Positions 37,621 through 48,127 of a DNA stretch of 64,000 bases are shown piece after piece. Made by a program: the position numbers and the translations under genes. Under the pieces are notes generated by a model, which was not told the origin of the DNA, ran no database searches, and worked only from the letters and a program-made list of their open reading frames with translations. How positions within the stretch are numbered: position 1 is the first letter of the stretch; the number at the start of each line of letters is the position of its first letter. The DNA lies in contig NZ_JACHJO010000004.1 in the NCBI RefSeq assembly GCF_014203695.1, forward strand, positions 372,001 to 436,000. The letters are read 5' to 3'. This DNA comes from Nocardiopsis algeriensis. GTDB lineage: Bacteria > Actinomycetota > Actinomycetes > Streptosporangiales > Streptosporangiaceae.

Positions 37621-39714
37621 GTGAACACCCACGCCCCGCAAACCCTGGAGTGGTCGGACCTCGACCGCAGAGCTGTCGACACGGTCCGCGTGCTGGCGAT
37701 GGACGCGGTGGAGAAGGCGGGCAGCGGACATCCCGGCACCGCGATGAGCCTGGCCCCTGCCGCCTACCTTCTGTTCCACAAGGTGATGCGGCACGACCCG
37801 TCCACTCCTGACTGGATCGGCAGGGACCGCTTCGTCCTGTCCGTCGGCCACTCGAGCATGACCCTGTACAGCCAGCTCTACCTGGCCGGGTACGGGCTGG
37901 AGCTGGAGGACCTCAAGTCGCTGCGCCAGTGGGGCAGCAAGACCCCCGGCCACCCCGAGGTGCACTTCACCACCGGCGTGGAGACCACCACCGGCCCGCT
38001 GGGCCAGGGTGTGGGCAACGCGGTCGGCATGGCGATGGCCGCCCGGCGCGAGCGCGGCCTGTTCCACCCCGACGCCGGCCCGGGCACCAGCCCCTTCGAC
38101 CACCGCATCTACGCCTTCTGCTCCGACGGCGACGTCCAGGAGGGTGTCAGCCACGAGGCCAGTGCCCTGGCGGCCACCCAGAACCTGGGCAACCTCATCA
38201 TGATCTGGGACGACAACCGGATCTCCATCGAGGACGACACCCGTATCGCGCACAGCGAGGACGTCGCGGCGCGCTACCGCGCCTACGGCTGGCACGTGGA
38301 GGAGGTCGACTGGACCGCCACCGGCACGTACGTCGAGGATGTCGAGGCCCTCTACCAGGCCGTTCTGCGCGGCCAGGCCGAGACCGAGCGGCCCACCTTC
38401 ATCCGCCTGCGCACCATCATCGGCTGGCCCGCACCCAACAAGCAGAACACCGGGGCGATCCACGGTGCGGCCATGGGCGCCGACGAGATCTCCGCGACCA
38501 AGAAGATCCTGGGCGTGCCCGACGAGCCCTTCGCCGTCGAGGACGAGGTGATCGAGTACACCCGCAAGGCCGTCGAGCGCGGCCGCCGGGCCCGCGAGGA
38601 GTGGCAGGTCGGGTTCGACGCCTGGCGCCAGAGCGCCGGGGACAGGGGCGAGCTGTTCGACCGGCTCCAGGCCGGCAAGCTGCCCGAGGGCTGGGAGAAG
38701 TCCCTCCCGGTCTTCGAGCCGAGCGAGAAGGGCATCGCCACCCGCGCCGCCAGCGGCGCGGTGCTCAGCGCCATCGCGCCGGTCCTGCCCGAGCTGTGGG
38801 GCGGCTCCGCCGACCTGGCCGGCTCCAACAACACCACCCCCAAGGGCGAGCCGTCCTTCCTGCCCCACGAGCGCGCCAGCAAGATGTTCCCGGGCGACCC
38901 CTACGGGCGCGTCCTGCACTTCGGCGTCCGCGAGCACGGCATGGGTTCGATCCTCAACGGCATCGCCCTGCACGGCCCGACCCGGCCCTACGGGGGCACG
39001 TTCCTGGTCTTCAGCGACTACATGCGCCCGGCGGTCCGCCTGGCCGCGCTGATGGAGATCCCGGTCACCTACGTGTGGACGCACGATTCCATCGGCCTGG
39101 GCGAGGACGGCCCCACGCACCAGCCGGTCGAGCACCTGTGGGCACTGCGCGCCATCCCGGGCCTGGACGTGATCCGCCCCGCCGACGCCAACGAGACCGC
39201 CGTGGTCTGGCGCAGGATCCTGGAGACGGTCGACCACCCGGCCGCGCTGGCGCTGACCCGCCAGAACGTCCCGACCCTGGACCGGACCGAGTACGCGCCG
39301 GCCGAGGGCGCGCTCAAGGGCGGCTACGTGCTGGCCGAGGCGAGCGGGGGCACCCCCGAGGCGATCGTCATCGCGACCGGCAGCGAGGTGCAGATCGCCC
39401 TGGCGGCCCGTACCGAGCTGGAGAAGGCCGGCACCCCGACGCGCGTCGTGTCCATGCCGTGCGTGGAGTGGTTCGACATCCAGAGCGAGGAGTACCGCGA
39501 GCAGGTGCTGCCCTCGTCGGTGCGCGCCCGCGTCTCCGTCGAGGCCGGCATCGCCATGGGTTGGCGCTCCTACGTCGGCGACGCCGGCGTCTCGGTCAGC
39601 CTGGAGCACTTCGGTGCCTCCGCCTCCTACCAGAGGCTCTACGAGGAGTTCGGCTTCACCGCCGAGGCCGTGGTCGAGGCCGTCCGTTCGAGCATCGCCA
39701 AGGCCGGAAACTGA
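37621..39714 (+). CDS. tkt: Transketolase
   Basis: 697-residue thiamine-diphosphate enzyme of the non-oxidative pentose phosphate pathway. The GTG start follows GAAGGAGA. Visible landmarks are [31 protein letters not shown], the ThDP motif [14 protein letters not shown] with downstream [12 protein letters not shown], and the pyrimidine-domain [16 protein letters not shown], plus [16 protein letters not shown]. First gene of the tkt-tal-zwf-opcA-pgl operon. A strong hairpin separates it from tal, so the promoter-distal genes may be attenuated or separately transcribed. Confidence 0.97.
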   Translation: MNTHAPQTLEWSDLDRRAVDTVRVLAMDAVEKAGSGHPGTAMSLAPAAYLLFHKVMRHDPSTPDWIGRDRFVLSVGHSSMTLYSQLYLAGYGLELEDLKSLRQWGSKTPGHPEVHFTTGVETTTGPLGQGVGNAVGMAMAARRERGLFHPDAGPGTSPFDHRIYAFCSDGDVQEGVSHEASALAATQNLGNLIMIWDDNRISIEDDTRIAHSEDVAARYRAYGWHVEEVDWTATGTYVEDVEALYQAVLRGQAETERPTFIRLRTIIGWPAPNKQNTGAIHGAAMGADEISATKKILGVPDEPFAVEDEVIEYTRKAVERGRRAREEWQVGFDAWRQSAGDRGELFDRLQAGKLPEGWEKSLPVFEPSEKGIATRAASGAVLSAIAPVLPELWGGSADLAGSNNTTPKGEPSFLPHERASKMFPGDPYGRVLHFGVREHGMGSILNGIALHGPTRPYGGTFLVFSDYMRPAVRLAALMEIPVTYVWTHDSIGLGEDGPTHQPVEHLWALRAIPGLDVIRPADANETAVVWRRILETVDHPAALALTRQNVPTLDRTEYAPAEGALKGGYVLAEASGGTPEAIVIATGSEVQIALAARTELEKAGTPTRVVSMPCVEWFDIQSEEYREQVLPSSVRARVSVEAGIAMGWRSYVGDAGVSVSLEHFGASASYQRLYEEFGFTAEAVVEAVRSSIAKAGN

Positions 39715-39718
39715 CGTC

Positions 39719-39752
39719 GCGGGGCCCGTCGGCCTCGGCCGGCGGGCCCCGC
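39719..39752 (+). terminator. 16-bp stem between tkt and tal
   Basis: GCGGGGCCCGTCGGCC pairs with GGCCGGCGGGCCCCGC (one G-U pair) around a 2-nt loop, 4 nt after the tkt stop. It is inside an otherwise cotranscribed gene order, so it may be a partial terminator or a 3' stabiliser of tkt mRNA. Confidence 0.7.
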
Positions 39753-39798
39753 TTCCCACCGAGAGGGCGGCGACGCCCGTGAGGAAGGCGTGGAACAC

Positions 39799-40908
39799 AT
39801 GAGCAACGCACCGCTGCAGGCCCTGTCCGATGCCGGGGTGTCGGTCTGGCTGGACGACATCAGCCGCGACCGCCTGCGCACCGGCAACCTGGAATCCCTG
39901 ATGTCCACCCACCGCGTGGTCGGTGTGACGTCCAACCCCACCATCTTCGACAAGGCGCTCTCCGAGAGCGACGCCTACGACGAGCAGGTGCGCGAGCTGG
40001 CCCTGCGCGAGGTCTCCGTCGACGAGGCCGTGCGCATGCTCACCGCCTACGACATCCGCTGGGCGGCCGACACCCTGCGCCCGGTCTACGACGCCACCGA
40101 CCGCGTCGACGGCCGGGTCTCCCTGGAGGTCGACCCGCGCCTGGCGCTGAACACCGAGCGCACCGTGGCCGAGGCCAAGGCGCTGTGGTGGCTGGTGGAC
40201 CGGCCCAACCTGATGATCAAGATCCCGGCGACCGCCGAGGGCATTCCCGCGATCACCCGGACGCTGGCCGAGGGGATCAGCGTCAACGTCACCCTCATCT
40301 TCTCCCTGGACCGCTACCGCCAGGTGATGGACGCGTTCCTGAAGGGCATGGAGCTGGCCCGGCAGAACGGCCACGACCTGTCCCGCATCCAGTCGGTGGC
40401 CTCCTTCTTCGTCAGCCGCGTGGACACCGAGGTGGACAAGCGCCTCAAGGCCATCGGCACCCCGGAGGCCGAGGCCCTGCTGGGCCGGGCCGCCCTGGCC
40501 AACGCCCGCCTGGCCTACGAGGCCTACGAGGAGGTGTTCTCCGGTGCCGAGTGGAAGGCGCTGGAGAAGGCCGGTGCCAAGCCCCAGCGTCCGCTGTGGG
40601 CCTCCACCGGCGTGAAGGACCCTGCCTACGAGGACACCCTCTACGTCACCGGGCTGGTGGCGCAGAACACCGTCAACACGATGCCGCAGGCCACCCTGGA
40701 CGCCACCGCCGACCACGCGGAGGTCACCGGCAACACGGTACTGGGCACCTACGAGCAGGCGCGGGCCGACTTCGCGGCCCTGGAGGACGCCGGCGTGAAC
40801 CTCCCCGACGTGTTCGGAACCCTGGAGCAGGAGGGCGTGAAGAAGTTCATCGACTCCTGGGACGGCCTGCTCGAGGACCTGGCGGCCAAGCTCGGGAAGT
40901 CCGCCTGA
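39799..40908 (+). CDS. tal: Transaldolase
   Basis: 369 residues, an actinobacterial-length class I transaldolase. The ATG at 39799 follows GGAAGG at 10 nt; the GTG at 39790 is too close to that site. Key features are [30 protein letters not shown] with the Schiff-base lysine, [19 protein letters not shown] segment (here VNVTLIFS), [14 protein letters not shown] and [13 protein letters not shown]. Catalyses transfer of dihydroxyacetone units in the pentose phosphate pathway. Confidence 0.95.
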   Translation: MSNAPLQALSDAGVSVWLDDISRDRLRTGNLESLMSTHRVVGVTSNPTIFDKALSESDAYDEQVRELALREVSVDEAVRMLTAYDIRWAADTLRPVYDATDRVDGRVSLEVDPRLALNTERTVAEAKALWWLVDRPNLMIKIPATAEGIPAITRTLAEGISVNVTLIFSLDRYRQVMDAFLKGMELARQNGHDLSRIQSVASFFVSRVDTEVDKRLKAIGTPEAEALLGRAALANARLAYEAYEEVFSGAEWKALEKAGAKPQRPLWASTGVKDPAYEDTLYVTGLVAQNTVNTMPQATLDATADHAEVTGNTVLGTYEQARADFAALEDAGVNLPDVFGTLEQEGVKKFIDSWDGLLEDLAAKLGKSA

Positions 40909-40963
40909 CCACGCGCGGTACCCCACCGTCCACCAGCCACTCCCGACGAGGAAGACGGAATCC

Positions 40964-42529
40964 TTGAAAGAACCGGTGATGCCGGGAGCGGTGCCCAACC
41001 CGCTCCGGAGCTCGCTCGACCGAAGACTGCCGCGTATCGCCGGGCCATGCGTCCTGGTGCTGTTCGGCGTCACGGGCGACCTGGCCCGCAAGAAGCTCCT
41101 GCCCGCGATCTACGACCTGGCCAACCGGGGACTGCTGCCGCCGGGCTTCGGCCTGGTGGGCTTCGCCCGCCGGGAGTGGGAGGACCAGGACTTCGCCGAG
41201 CTGGCCCACGAGGCGGTGCGCGAGCACGCCCGCACCCCGTTCCGCGAGGACGTGTGGCGCCAGCTCAGCGAGGGCGTGCGCTTCGTCCAGGGCGAGCTGG
41301 ACGACGACGAGGCGTTCGACCGGCTCACCAGGACCGTGCACGAGCTGGACGCCGAGCGCGGCACCGGCGGCAACTACGCGTTCTACCTGTCGCTGCCGCC
41401 CAAGCTGTTCCCGACCGTGGTCGAGCAGCTGCGGCGCTCGGGGCTGGCCGACCCGGGCGAGGGCTCCGGCCCGGGCGGGACCACTCCCTGGCGCCGCGTG
41501 GTGATCGAGAAGCCGTTCGGCCACGACCTGCGCAGCGCGCAGGAGCTCAACGCGGTGGTGGACGAGGTCTTCCCGCCCTCGTCGGTGTTCCGCATCGACC
41601 ACTACCTGGGCAAGGAGACCGTCCAGAACATCCTGGCGGTGCGCTTCGCCAACACGCTCTTCGAGCCCCTGTGGAACCGCAGCTACGTGGACCACGTGCA
41701 GATCACCATGGCCGAGGACATCGGTGTGGGCGGACGCGCGGGCTACTACGACGGCATCGGCGCGGCCCGCGACGTCATCCAGAACCACCTGCTCCAGCTC
41801 CTGGCGCTGGTGGCCATGGAGGAACCCACCTCCTACAGCGCGGACGCCCTCCGCACCGAGAAGGAGAAGGTCCTGTCGTCGGTGGCGCTGCCCGAGGACC
41901 TGGCGACCGGCACGGCACGCGGCCAGTACGCCTCCGGCTGGCAGGGCGGCGCGAAGGTGTGCGGCTACCTGGAGGAGGAGGGCATCCCCTCCGACTCCAC
42001 GACCGAGACCTACGCGGCGCTCAAGCTGGCGGTCGAGACCCGGCGGTGGTCGGGCGTGCCCTTCTACCTGCGCACCGGAAAGCGGTTGGGGCGCAGGGTG
42101 ACGGAGGTGGCACTGGTCTTCCAGGCGACGCCCCAGCACCTGTTCCCGCGCAGTGATGTCAGCGAACTGGGGCAGAACGCCCTGGTGCTGCGCATCCAGC
42201 CCGACGAGGGGGTGACGCTGCGCTTCGGCTCCAAGGTGCCGGGGCCCAGCATGGAGGTCCGCGACGTCAGCATGGACTTCACGTACGGCCAGTCCTTCAC
42301 CGAGGCCAGCCCCGAGGCCTACGAGCGGCTCATCCTGGACGTGCTCATCGGCGACCCCCCGCTGTTCCCGCGCCAGGAGGAGGTGGAGCTGTCCTGGCGG
42401 ATCCTCGACCCGATCGAGGAGTTCTGGGCCGAGCAGGGGCAGCCGGAGCAGTACGGCTCGGGCACCTGGGGCCCGGAGTCGGGGGCCCAGCTGCTCGCCC
42501 GCGACGGCCGCCAGTGGCGGCGCCCGTGA
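40964..42529 (+). CDS. zwf: Glucose-6-phosphate 1-dehydrogenase
   Basis: 521-residue NADP-dependent enzyme opening the oxidative pentose phosphate pathway. [17 protein letters not shown] is the dinucleotide-binding site. The active site is [14 protein letters not shown] and the substrate lysine lies in [11 protein letters not shown]. The TTG at 40964 is taken as start; in-frame GTG 40976 and ATG 40979 are alternatives. In actinomycetes its activity depends on OpcA, encoded next. Confidence 0.95.
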   Translation: MKEPVMPGAVPNPLRSSLDRRLPRIAGPCVLVLFGVTGDLARKKLLPAIYDLANRGLLPPGFGLVGFARREWEDQDFAELAHEAVREHARTPFREDVWRQLSEGVRFVQGELDDDEAFDRLTRTVHELDAERGTGGNYAFYLSLPPKLFPTVVEQLRRSGLADPGEGSGPGGTTPWRRVVIEKPFGHDLRSAQELNAVVDEVFPPSSVFRIDHYLGKETVQNILAVRFANTLFEPLWNRSYVDHVQITMAEDIGVGGRAGYYDGIGAARDVIQNHLLQLLALVAMEEPTSYSADALRTEKEKVLSSVALPEDLATGTARGQYASGWQGGAKVCGYLEEEGIPSDSTTETYAALKLAVETRRWSGVPFYLRTGKRLGRRVTEVALVFQATPQHLFPRSDVSELGQNALVLRIQPDEGVTLRFGSKVPGPSMEVRDVSMDFTYGQSFTEASPEAYERLILDVLIGDPPLFPRQEEVELSWRILDPIEEFWAEQGQPEQYGSGTWGPESGAQLLARDGRQWRRP

Positions 42530-42557
42530 CCAGTCACGCCCACGCCGGGAGGAACGG

Positions 42558-43484
42558 ATGACCCTCTACCTGCCGCGCACCACCACCGCGCAGATCACCG
42601 AGGCGCTCATGGCCGAGCGCCACAGCGTCGGCGGCGGCGCCATGAGCATGGTGCTCACCCTGGTCATCGTCACCGACGAGGCCGACCACTACGACGCCGT
42701 GCGGGCCGCCACCGAGGCCGGTCGCGAGCACCCCTCGCGGGTCATCGCCCTGATCCGGCGCGAGCCCGAGGCGGAACCCGCCATCGACGCCGAGATCCGC
42801 CGCCCGGGCACCTCCGGGCCGGGGGAGGCCGTGCTCCTGCGGCTGTACGGTCCGCTGGGGGAGCACGTCACCTCGGTGGTCACCCCGCTGCTGGTCCCGG
42901 ACGCACCCGTGGTGGCGTGGTGGCCGGGCGCCGGACCCACCGATCCGGCCTCCGACCCGGTGGGCCGGCTCGCCCAGCGGCGCATCACCGACGCCCTGCG
43001 CGCCGCCGACCCGCTGAACGACCTGGTGGAACGGGTCGCCCACTACACGCCGGGCGACACCGACCTGACCTGGACCCGGCTGACACCGTGGCGCTCGCTG
43101 CTGGCCAGCGCCATGGACCAGCCGTCCGGATGGGTGACCTCGGCCCGGGTGACGGCCGAGCCGCACTACCCGAGCGCGGAGCTGCTGGCGGCGTGGCTGT
43201 CCGACCGGCTGGAGGTGCCGGTGGAGCGCGACACCTCGCACGGCCCCGGCCTGACCGAGGCGCGGCTGGTCACCACCGAGGGGGAGATCGCGATCTCCCG
43301 GGCCGACGGCCGCACGGCCACGCTGTCGCGGTTCGGACAGCCCGACCAGACGGTGGCGCTGGCGCGGCGCACCGCGTCCCAGGCCCTGGCCGAGGAACTG
43401 CGCCGACTGGACCCCGACGAGACCTACGAGAGCGCGGCCCGCCTGCTGGGGCCGCTGTCTGCCGGAAGCGGAGCACAGGGATGA
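42558..43484 (+). CDS. opcA: G6PD assembly protein OpcA
   Basis: 308-residue actinobacterial/cyanobacterial partner needed for assembly or redox activation of glucose-6-phosphate dehydrogenase. Recognised from position after zwf and from segments such as MSMVLTLVIVTDEADHYD, APVVAWWPGAGP, LAQRRITDALRAADP and LTWTRLTPWRSLLAS. Its stop overlaps the pgl start (ATGA), so they are translationally coupled. Confidence 0.93.
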   Translation: MTLYLPRTTTAQITEALMAERHSVGGGAMSMVLTLVIVTDEADHYDAVRAATEAGREHPSRVIALIRREPEAEPAIDAEIRRPGTSGPGEAVLLRLYGPLGEHVTSVVTPLLVPDAPVVAWWPGAGPTDPASDPVGRLAQRRITDALRAADPLNDLVERVAHYTPGDTDLTWTRLTPWRSLLASAMDQPSGWVTSARVTAEPHYPSAELLAAWLSDRLEVPVERDTSHGPGLTEARLVTTEGEIAISRADGRTATLSRFGQPDQTVALARRTASQALAEELRRLDPDETYESAARLLGPLSAGSGAQG

Positions 43485-44227
43485 GTGAGCCCCAGGTCGT
43501 CCGACACGCGGACGCCGAGGAACTGGCCGGGAGCGTGGCTCTGCGGCTGGTGAACATGATCGTCCAGGCCGAGGCCGAGAAGCGGCCCTTCCACCTGGTA
43601 CTCACCGGAGGCGGGATCGGCATCGCGACACTGGCCGCGCTGCGCGACCGCGCCGCCGAGTCGAACGTGAACTGGTCGCACGTGCACCTGTGGTGGGGCG
43701 ACGAGCGGTTCCTGCCCGACAAGGACCCCGAGCGCAACGAGACGCAGGCGTGCGAGGCGCTGATCGACGCGATCGACGTGCCCCCGCACCAGGTGCACCC
43801 GATGCCGGCCTCCGACGGGATGGACGGCGACCAGGTCGAGCACGCGGCCACGAGGTACGCGCGGGAGCTGACCACGGCGGCGCGCGGGCAGGGCCCGGTT
43901 CCGCAGTTCGACGTCTGCCTGCTGGGGGTGGGGCCGGACGCGCACGTGGCGTCGCTGTTCCCGGGCCTGTCCCACGTACGGGAGGACGGGGCCTCGGTCA
44001 CGGCGGTGCACGACTCGCCCAAGCCGCCGCCGCAGCGGGTCACGCTGACCTTCCCGTCGATCCGCTCGGCGCGCGAGGTGTGGCTGCTGGCCTCGGGTGA
44101 GAGCAAGGCCGAGGCCGTCCGCCTGGGCCTCGCCGGCACGGACGTGGACCGGGCCCCGGTGTCCGGCGCACGCGGTGCGGAGAAGACGGTGTTCTGGGTG
44201 GACGAGGCGGCGGCGTCCCTGATCTGA
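43481..44227 (+). CDS. pgl: 6-phosphogluconolactonase
   Basis: 248-residue enzyme hydrolysing 6-phosphogluconolactone. Family motifs are LVLTGGGIGIATLAAL, LWWGDERFLPDKDPERNE and VCLLGVGPDAHVASLFPG. The ATG overlaps the opcA stop. Last gene of the pentose phosphate operon, followed by a terminator hairpin. Confidence 0.94.
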   Translation: MSEPQVVRHADAEELAGSVALRLVNMIVQAEAEKRPFHLVLTGGGIGIATLAALRDRAAESNVNWSHVHLWWGDERFLPDKDPERNETQACEALIDAIDVPPHQVHPMPASDGMDGDQVEHAATRYARELTTAARGQGPVPQFDVCLLGVGPDAHVASLFPGLSHVREDGASVTAVHDSPKPPPQRVTLTFPSIRSAREVWLLASGESKAEAVRLGLAGTDVDRAPVSGARGAEKTVFWVDEAAASLI

Positions 44228-44238
44228 CGCCGGTGCCG

Positions 44239-44273
44239 GGAGCCCCGGTCCCCTCGGCGGGGGCCGGGGCTCC
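44239..44273. terminator. Hairpin between pgl and the convergent peptidase gene
   Basis: GGAGCCCCGG and CCGGGGCTCC form a perfect 10-bp stem with a 15-nt loop. It lies midway between two convergent stops (44227 and 44280) and can act in both directions. Confidence 0.75.
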
Positions 44274-44279
44274 GCCGTG

Positions 44280-45851
44280 TCAGGACAGGGTCGACGGGCA
44301 GGTGGTCCCCGGTTCGGGGGGCTCGCCGGTGAGCAGGTAGTCGTCGACGGGTTCGTCCACGCACACGGAGCGGCCGTAGCCGTAGACGGTGTGCCCGCCG
44401 CCCTCGTAGGTGACCAGGACCGAGGTCGTCAGCCGCCGGTGCATCCGTTCGGCCCAGATGTAGGGGGTGGCGGGGTCCTGCCGGGCCCCGATGAGCACGA
44501 TCGGCGGGGCCGCGGCGGCGCTGTAGCCCTGCGGCGCCGTCTCGGTCCGCGGCCAGGAGACGCAGGCGGCTCCGCTCCACACCCGGGCGGTGCCGAAGAG
44601 CGGTGCGTCCCGCGCCGCGTCGGCGGCGGCGCGCCGCAGGTCCTCCATCCGGAGCGGCCCGGGCTCGTCGGCGCAGGTGACCGCGTGGAAGGCGGCGCCG
44701 TGACCGGGGGTGTCGAGGGGTTCGGGATCGGCGGCGAGGTACTCCAGGTAGGTGCGGAAGACCTCGTCGGTGCCGCCCTGGGCGATCCCGGTGAAGAAGG
44801 CCGCCAGCTGGGGCCAGGACTGCTCCAGGGCCAGATGCGCCGCGACGAGCTCCATCAGCCTGTCGCCGGTGATCTCCCGGCCGTCGACCGTGTGCCCCTG
44901 CTCCTCGAAGAGGTCCAGGAGTTCGCGTGTCTCCTCCTCGGCGGCGCCGGTGGAGGTGAAGGGGCAGTCGGGGAGGGTGTCGACGCAGTGGCCGACCACT
45001 CCCCGCCACGCGCGCGCGACCCCCTCCACCTGCTGTTCGGCCAGGCTCCGGCCGAGGCCCGGGCCGGGGTCCACCACCCCGTCCAGGACCACGGCGCGGG
45101 TGTTCTCGGGGTACATGGAGGCGTACAGGGAGCCGATGTGGGTGCCGTAGGAGTAGCCGAGGTAGGTGAGGCGGGGATCGCCCAGGGCGTCGCGGACGAT
45201 GTCGAGGTCGCGCACGGTGTTGACGGTGCCCACAGCGGTGAGCCGGTCCCTGCCGGTCCTGCTCAGGCAGCCGGCGAGGTGGTCCCGGGAGGCGTCGCCG
45301 AGGGCCCGCAGGACCCCGGCGGGGACCTGCTCCGGGTCGTGACGCGCCGCGTCGGCCACCGCCTCCCGGAGGGCCTCCTCCCCCGTGCACGCGACGGCCC
45401 CGCTGCGGCCGACGCCGCGCGGGTCGACGAGGACGAGGTCGAAGGCCTCGCGGACCTGCCTGCTCAGGAAGGGGTGCGCGGCGGCGTCGATCGCGGAGAG
45501 GCCCGGGCCGCCGAAGTTGACCACCAGGGAGCCCTGGGCGTCACCGTCCTCCGCGGGGCGGCGCGCCACGGCGAGGGTGAACGTGTCACCGCCGGGGTCG
45601 GCGTAGTCGAGGGGGACGGTGACCTCGCCGCACTCGAACGGCGCCAGCCACAGGGGGTTGCCCCCTCCCGCGTCGGGGTCGAGGGCGTCGAGCTCCTGCT
45701 GCGTGCGGCAGGGCTCCCAGGCGATGCTCTGGCCGTAGAACGGGGCGGTTCCGCCGTGGTCGGCGGGCAGGGGCGCGGCCCCTGTCGGCCCTGTGGCCAG
45801 CACCGCCGCCAGTGCCCCGGTTCCCAGGGCACGCACACCCGTGTACCGCAC
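44280..45851 (-). CDS. Secreted alpha/beta-hydrolase, tripeptidyl aminopeptidase (S33) type
   Basis: 523 residues from GTG 45851 (CGGAG 8 nt upstream). A signal peptide (VRYTGVRALGTGALAAVLATG, cleavage near GAAPLPA) is followed by the S33/TAP-type fold. Features are VVNFGGPGLSAID (oxyanion region), DLVLVDPRGVGRSG, the nucleophile elbow LGYSYGTHIGSLYA and the C-terminal IVLIGARQDPATPYIWAERM and YEGGGHTVYGYG with catalytic Asp and His. The DUF-like C-terminal lid and several cysteines suggest an extracellular enzyme removing short peptides. Substrate is inferred. Confidence 0.88.
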   Translation of the reverse strand: MRYTGVRALGTGALAAVLATGPTGAAPLPADHGGTAPFYGQSIAWEPCRTQQELDALDPDAGGGNPLWLAPFECGEVTVPLDYADPGGDTFTLAVARRPAEDGDAQGSLVVNFGGPGLSAIDAAAHPFLSRQVREAFDLVLVDPRGVGRSGAVACTGEEALREAVADAARHDPEQVPAGVLRALGDASRDHLAGCLSRTGRDRLTAVGTVNTVRDLDIVRDALGDPRLTYLGYSYGTHIGSLYASMYPENTRAVVLDGVVDPGPGLGRSLAEQQVEGVARAWRGVVGHCVDTLPDCPFTSTGAAEEETRELLDLFEEQGHTVDGREITGDRLMELVAAHLALEQSWPQLAAFFTGIAQGGTDEVFRTYLEYLAADPEPLDTPGHGAAFHAVTCADEPGPLRMEDLRRAAADAARDAPLFGTARVWSGAACVSWPRTETAPQGYSAAAAPPIVLIGARQDPATPYIWAERMHRRLTTSVLVTYEGGGHTVYGYGRSVCVDEPVDDYLLTGEPPEPGTTCPSTLS

Positions 45852-45992
45852 GTCGGGGCTCCGTTCCTGTCGGCCCCGGACCGGGGCTCCGTACACCTCG
45901 TTCCCCATACCAGCGGAGCGCCGGTCAACGGCGGAGAGGGACACCTCTACCAGGGGGTAAACAGTCCGTCTTGTCCGCGCCGCGGACCGGGC

Positions 45993-48119
45993 TCAGAGCT
46001 CGCCGACGTCGGTGTCCAGCGCCCCGGCCACGTCCCGGGGCTCGGCGACCACCACGAGGGGGCGCAGCGGTTCGCCGAACTCCAGGCGGGGCGCCTGCCG
46101 TTCCTCCGGCTCGGAGTGGGTGATCCAGTCGACCAGCTCGACGGCTCGGCTGACGTCCCCTCCCGGCCGGGAGAGGGCCACCACCTTGCCCGCGACGTCG
46201 CAGCGGAGGCTGAGGTGCGTCGTGGCGGCGTGGACGCTCTGGGCCCACGTACCGCGCCGCACCTGCCGTACCCGGTCGCCGCGGACGCGGCGGTGCCAGG
46301 CCGGGGCGGACAGACCGACCGCCCGGTCACCGAAGGTGAGCACCAGGCTGGGCCGCTCCTGCGCGGTCAGGCAGGCCTCCGGATCGGACAGGGTCTCGTC
46401 GGCCCACACCTGTACCGGGCCGCGGGCCGCGCGGATCAGAGCCCGGGCCGCGGCGGCCAGGAGCTCGGTGTCGACGGCGGCGTGCGGGTGCACCGCCTCC
46501 TCGGGCGGCGCCTCCAGGGGCGTGTATCCCGGCAGGGCCAGCTGCCAGTCCACGGAGGCGCGTCCACGCAGGGGGATCCTGCCGTGGGGCAGGCAGACCA
46601 CGGAGCGCTCGTGGATCAGTTGGTAGGCGATGCAGGCGCCCGAACGGCGGGCGGCCATGGCCAGGCCCAGGCTCATCGCCTTGGTGCCGGTGGTGATGTC
46701 GGCGACCACCGGCGGCGGGTTCCCGGCCGAGCATTCCTCCTCGATCCAGGCCTGCGCGGCGGCGGCAACGCCCTCGGCGTCGAATCCGTCCACGGGGTCG
46801 GCGGTGAAGCGGACCCGGTCGCGATACCCCGCCTCCCTCAGGAGGGCGGCGTCGGCAGGCGGGGATCCGGGGTTCTCCGCCGCGTGGAGGGTGCGCGCGG
46901 CCGCGTCGCGCACACCCGAGCGCAGTCCCTGGCGCGAGGAGAGCACCAGGGTCCGCGCGGGCCTGTGCGCGTGGACGGCGGTGAGGGTGCCCAGCCTGCT
47001 GCTTCCCAGCGAGGTGACCAGCACGGGGCCGTCCCCGGGGCCGGGGTGGTGGCGCGGAGGAGCCGCGGGGCCGGGGGCGGGGGGAACACCGCCGGAGCGG
47101 GGGCCCGAGGGGAGTCTCCCCGTGCCGGGGAAGAAGGCCTCGCGGAACCTGTCGATGTCGCCGAGACGTTCGCGCAGGTCGGACATGTTCCAGACCTGTA
47201 CGTTCGGTGAGCTCAGGGCGGGGGTGTAGGCGCCGATCCGGCGGCGCAGGTCGGAAACGGCCGGGCCGGCGTGGACGAACAGGACCTTGGCGACGTTGCC
47301 GAACACCCGTCTGGCCTTGGCCACCGTCCACCCGGCGCGGGCGACCACCTCCTCGGGGCTGCTCTTGACCTCCACGCACAGGACGCGGTGCCCGATCCGC
47401 ACGAGGGCGTCGAAGTCGGCGGTGGAGGAGTCGGGTCGGCGCGGATCGGCGACCCGGCGCGGGCCGAGCACCTCGACCCCGGGCCGTCCGCGGGCGATCC
47501 GCCGCAGGTGGCGCAGCAGCTCGGCCTCGTTGAGCACGCCGCGCACCTCCGGGGGCGGCAGGTCGGGAAAGGCGGCGCGCAGGGCGCGCACACCGCCGCC
47601 GACAGCGATGCGGACGGTCCGGGGATCGCGGTCGGAGAGCCACCGGGCGCCGTGGATGCCGGCGAGGATCCCGAGGTCGACACCGTCGCTGTCCACCGGC
47701 AGGCCGGAACCGTCGGGGGCCCGCAGGAGGTCGGCGACGGGGTCGAGGTAGTAGCGGTGGCGGGCGGGATCGCCCGTCCCGGTCAGAGCCTGCTCGTGGT
47801 GGAGGGCGGCGGCCACGCTCATCACCTTCGTGCCGCCGGTGTAGTCCAGGGACCAGGGCCGCCCGCCGCGGTCGCGATGGAGGGCGTCGAGCGTACGGGC
47901 CGTTGCCCCGAAGTCGTGCGGGTCGGGACCGACGCTCTCCACCGAGACCCGGGCCCGGGGCCGCAGGCGCGCCAGTGCGTCGGCGACCCGGGCGGCGTGG
48001 ACCCGGGTTCCGTCGCTGCCGACCAGTGCGAGGTCGTCGGCGGGAAGGGTGAGGGAGGACAGCAGCGCGGGTGTGGGGTTCTGCCCGACGAGCACGACTG
48101 CGGTTCGGGGGTCGGCCAC
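45993..48119 (-). CDS. CRISPR ancillary effector: CARF - PD-(D/E)XK nuclease - CARF fusion (Card1/Can2-like)
   Basis: 708 residues from GTG 48119 (GAAGGAC upstream). The N-terminal Rossmann-like half is CARF-like (about 1-190), with Asp92 in SLDYTGGTKVMSVAAAL. This TGGTK loop is typical of the DUF1887 Card1/Can2 family. Residues about 195-330 form a PD-(D/E)XK nuclease with Asp237 (TADFDALVRIG) and Glu250-x-Lys252 (VLCVEVKSS). After a Pro-rich linker comes a second CARF-like domain (about 362-520) with Asp474 in VADITTGTKAMSLGLAMA. The last ~185 residues have no recognised fold. Known Card1/Can2 proteins end after the nuclease, so the second CARF and tail are unusual. It should be activated by cyclic oligoadenylate from the nearby Cas10 and cut nucleic acids. 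Coupled 8 nt behind the small gene at 48128-48559. Confidence 0.85.
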   Translation of the reverse strand: MADPRTAVVLVGQNPTPALLSSLTLPADDLALVGSDGTRVHAARVADALARLRPRARVSVESVGPDPHDFGATARTLDALHRDRGGRPWSLDYTGGTKVMSVAAALHHEQALTGTGDPARHRYYLDPVADLLRAPDGSGLPVDSDGVDLGILAGIHGARWLSDRDPRTVRIAVGGGVRALRAAFPDLPPPEVRGVLNEAELLRHLRRIARGRPGVEVLGPRRVADPRRPDSSTADFDALVRIGHRVLCVEVKSSPEEVVARAGWTVAKARRVFGNVAKVLFVHAGPAVSDLRRRIGAYTPALSSPNVQVWNMSDLRERLGDIDRFREAFFPGTGRLPSGPRSGGVPPAPGPAAPPRHHPGPGDGPVLVTSLGSSRLGTLTAVHAHRPARTLVLSSRQGLRSGVRDAAARTLHAAENPGSPPADAALLREAGYRDRVRFTADPVDGFDAEGVAAAAQAWIEEECSAGNPPPVVADITTGTKAMSLGLAMAARRSGACIAYQLIHERSVVCLPHGRIPLRGRASVDWQLALPGYTPLEAPPEEAVHPHAAVDTELLAAAARALIRAARGPVQVWADETLSDPEACLTAQERPSLVLTFGDRAVGLSAPAWHRRVRGDRVRQVRRGTWAQSVHAATTHLSLRCDVAGKVVALSRPGGDVSRAVELVDWITHSEPEERQAPRLEFGEPLRPLVVVAEPRDVAGALDTDVGEL

Positions 48120-48127
48120 GGCGTCCT

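Noticed and set aside
37030..41091. 1353-residue minus-strand frame across tkt and tal
   Set aside because: Antisense of well-identified enzymes; low-complexity Gly/Val/His/Leu content.
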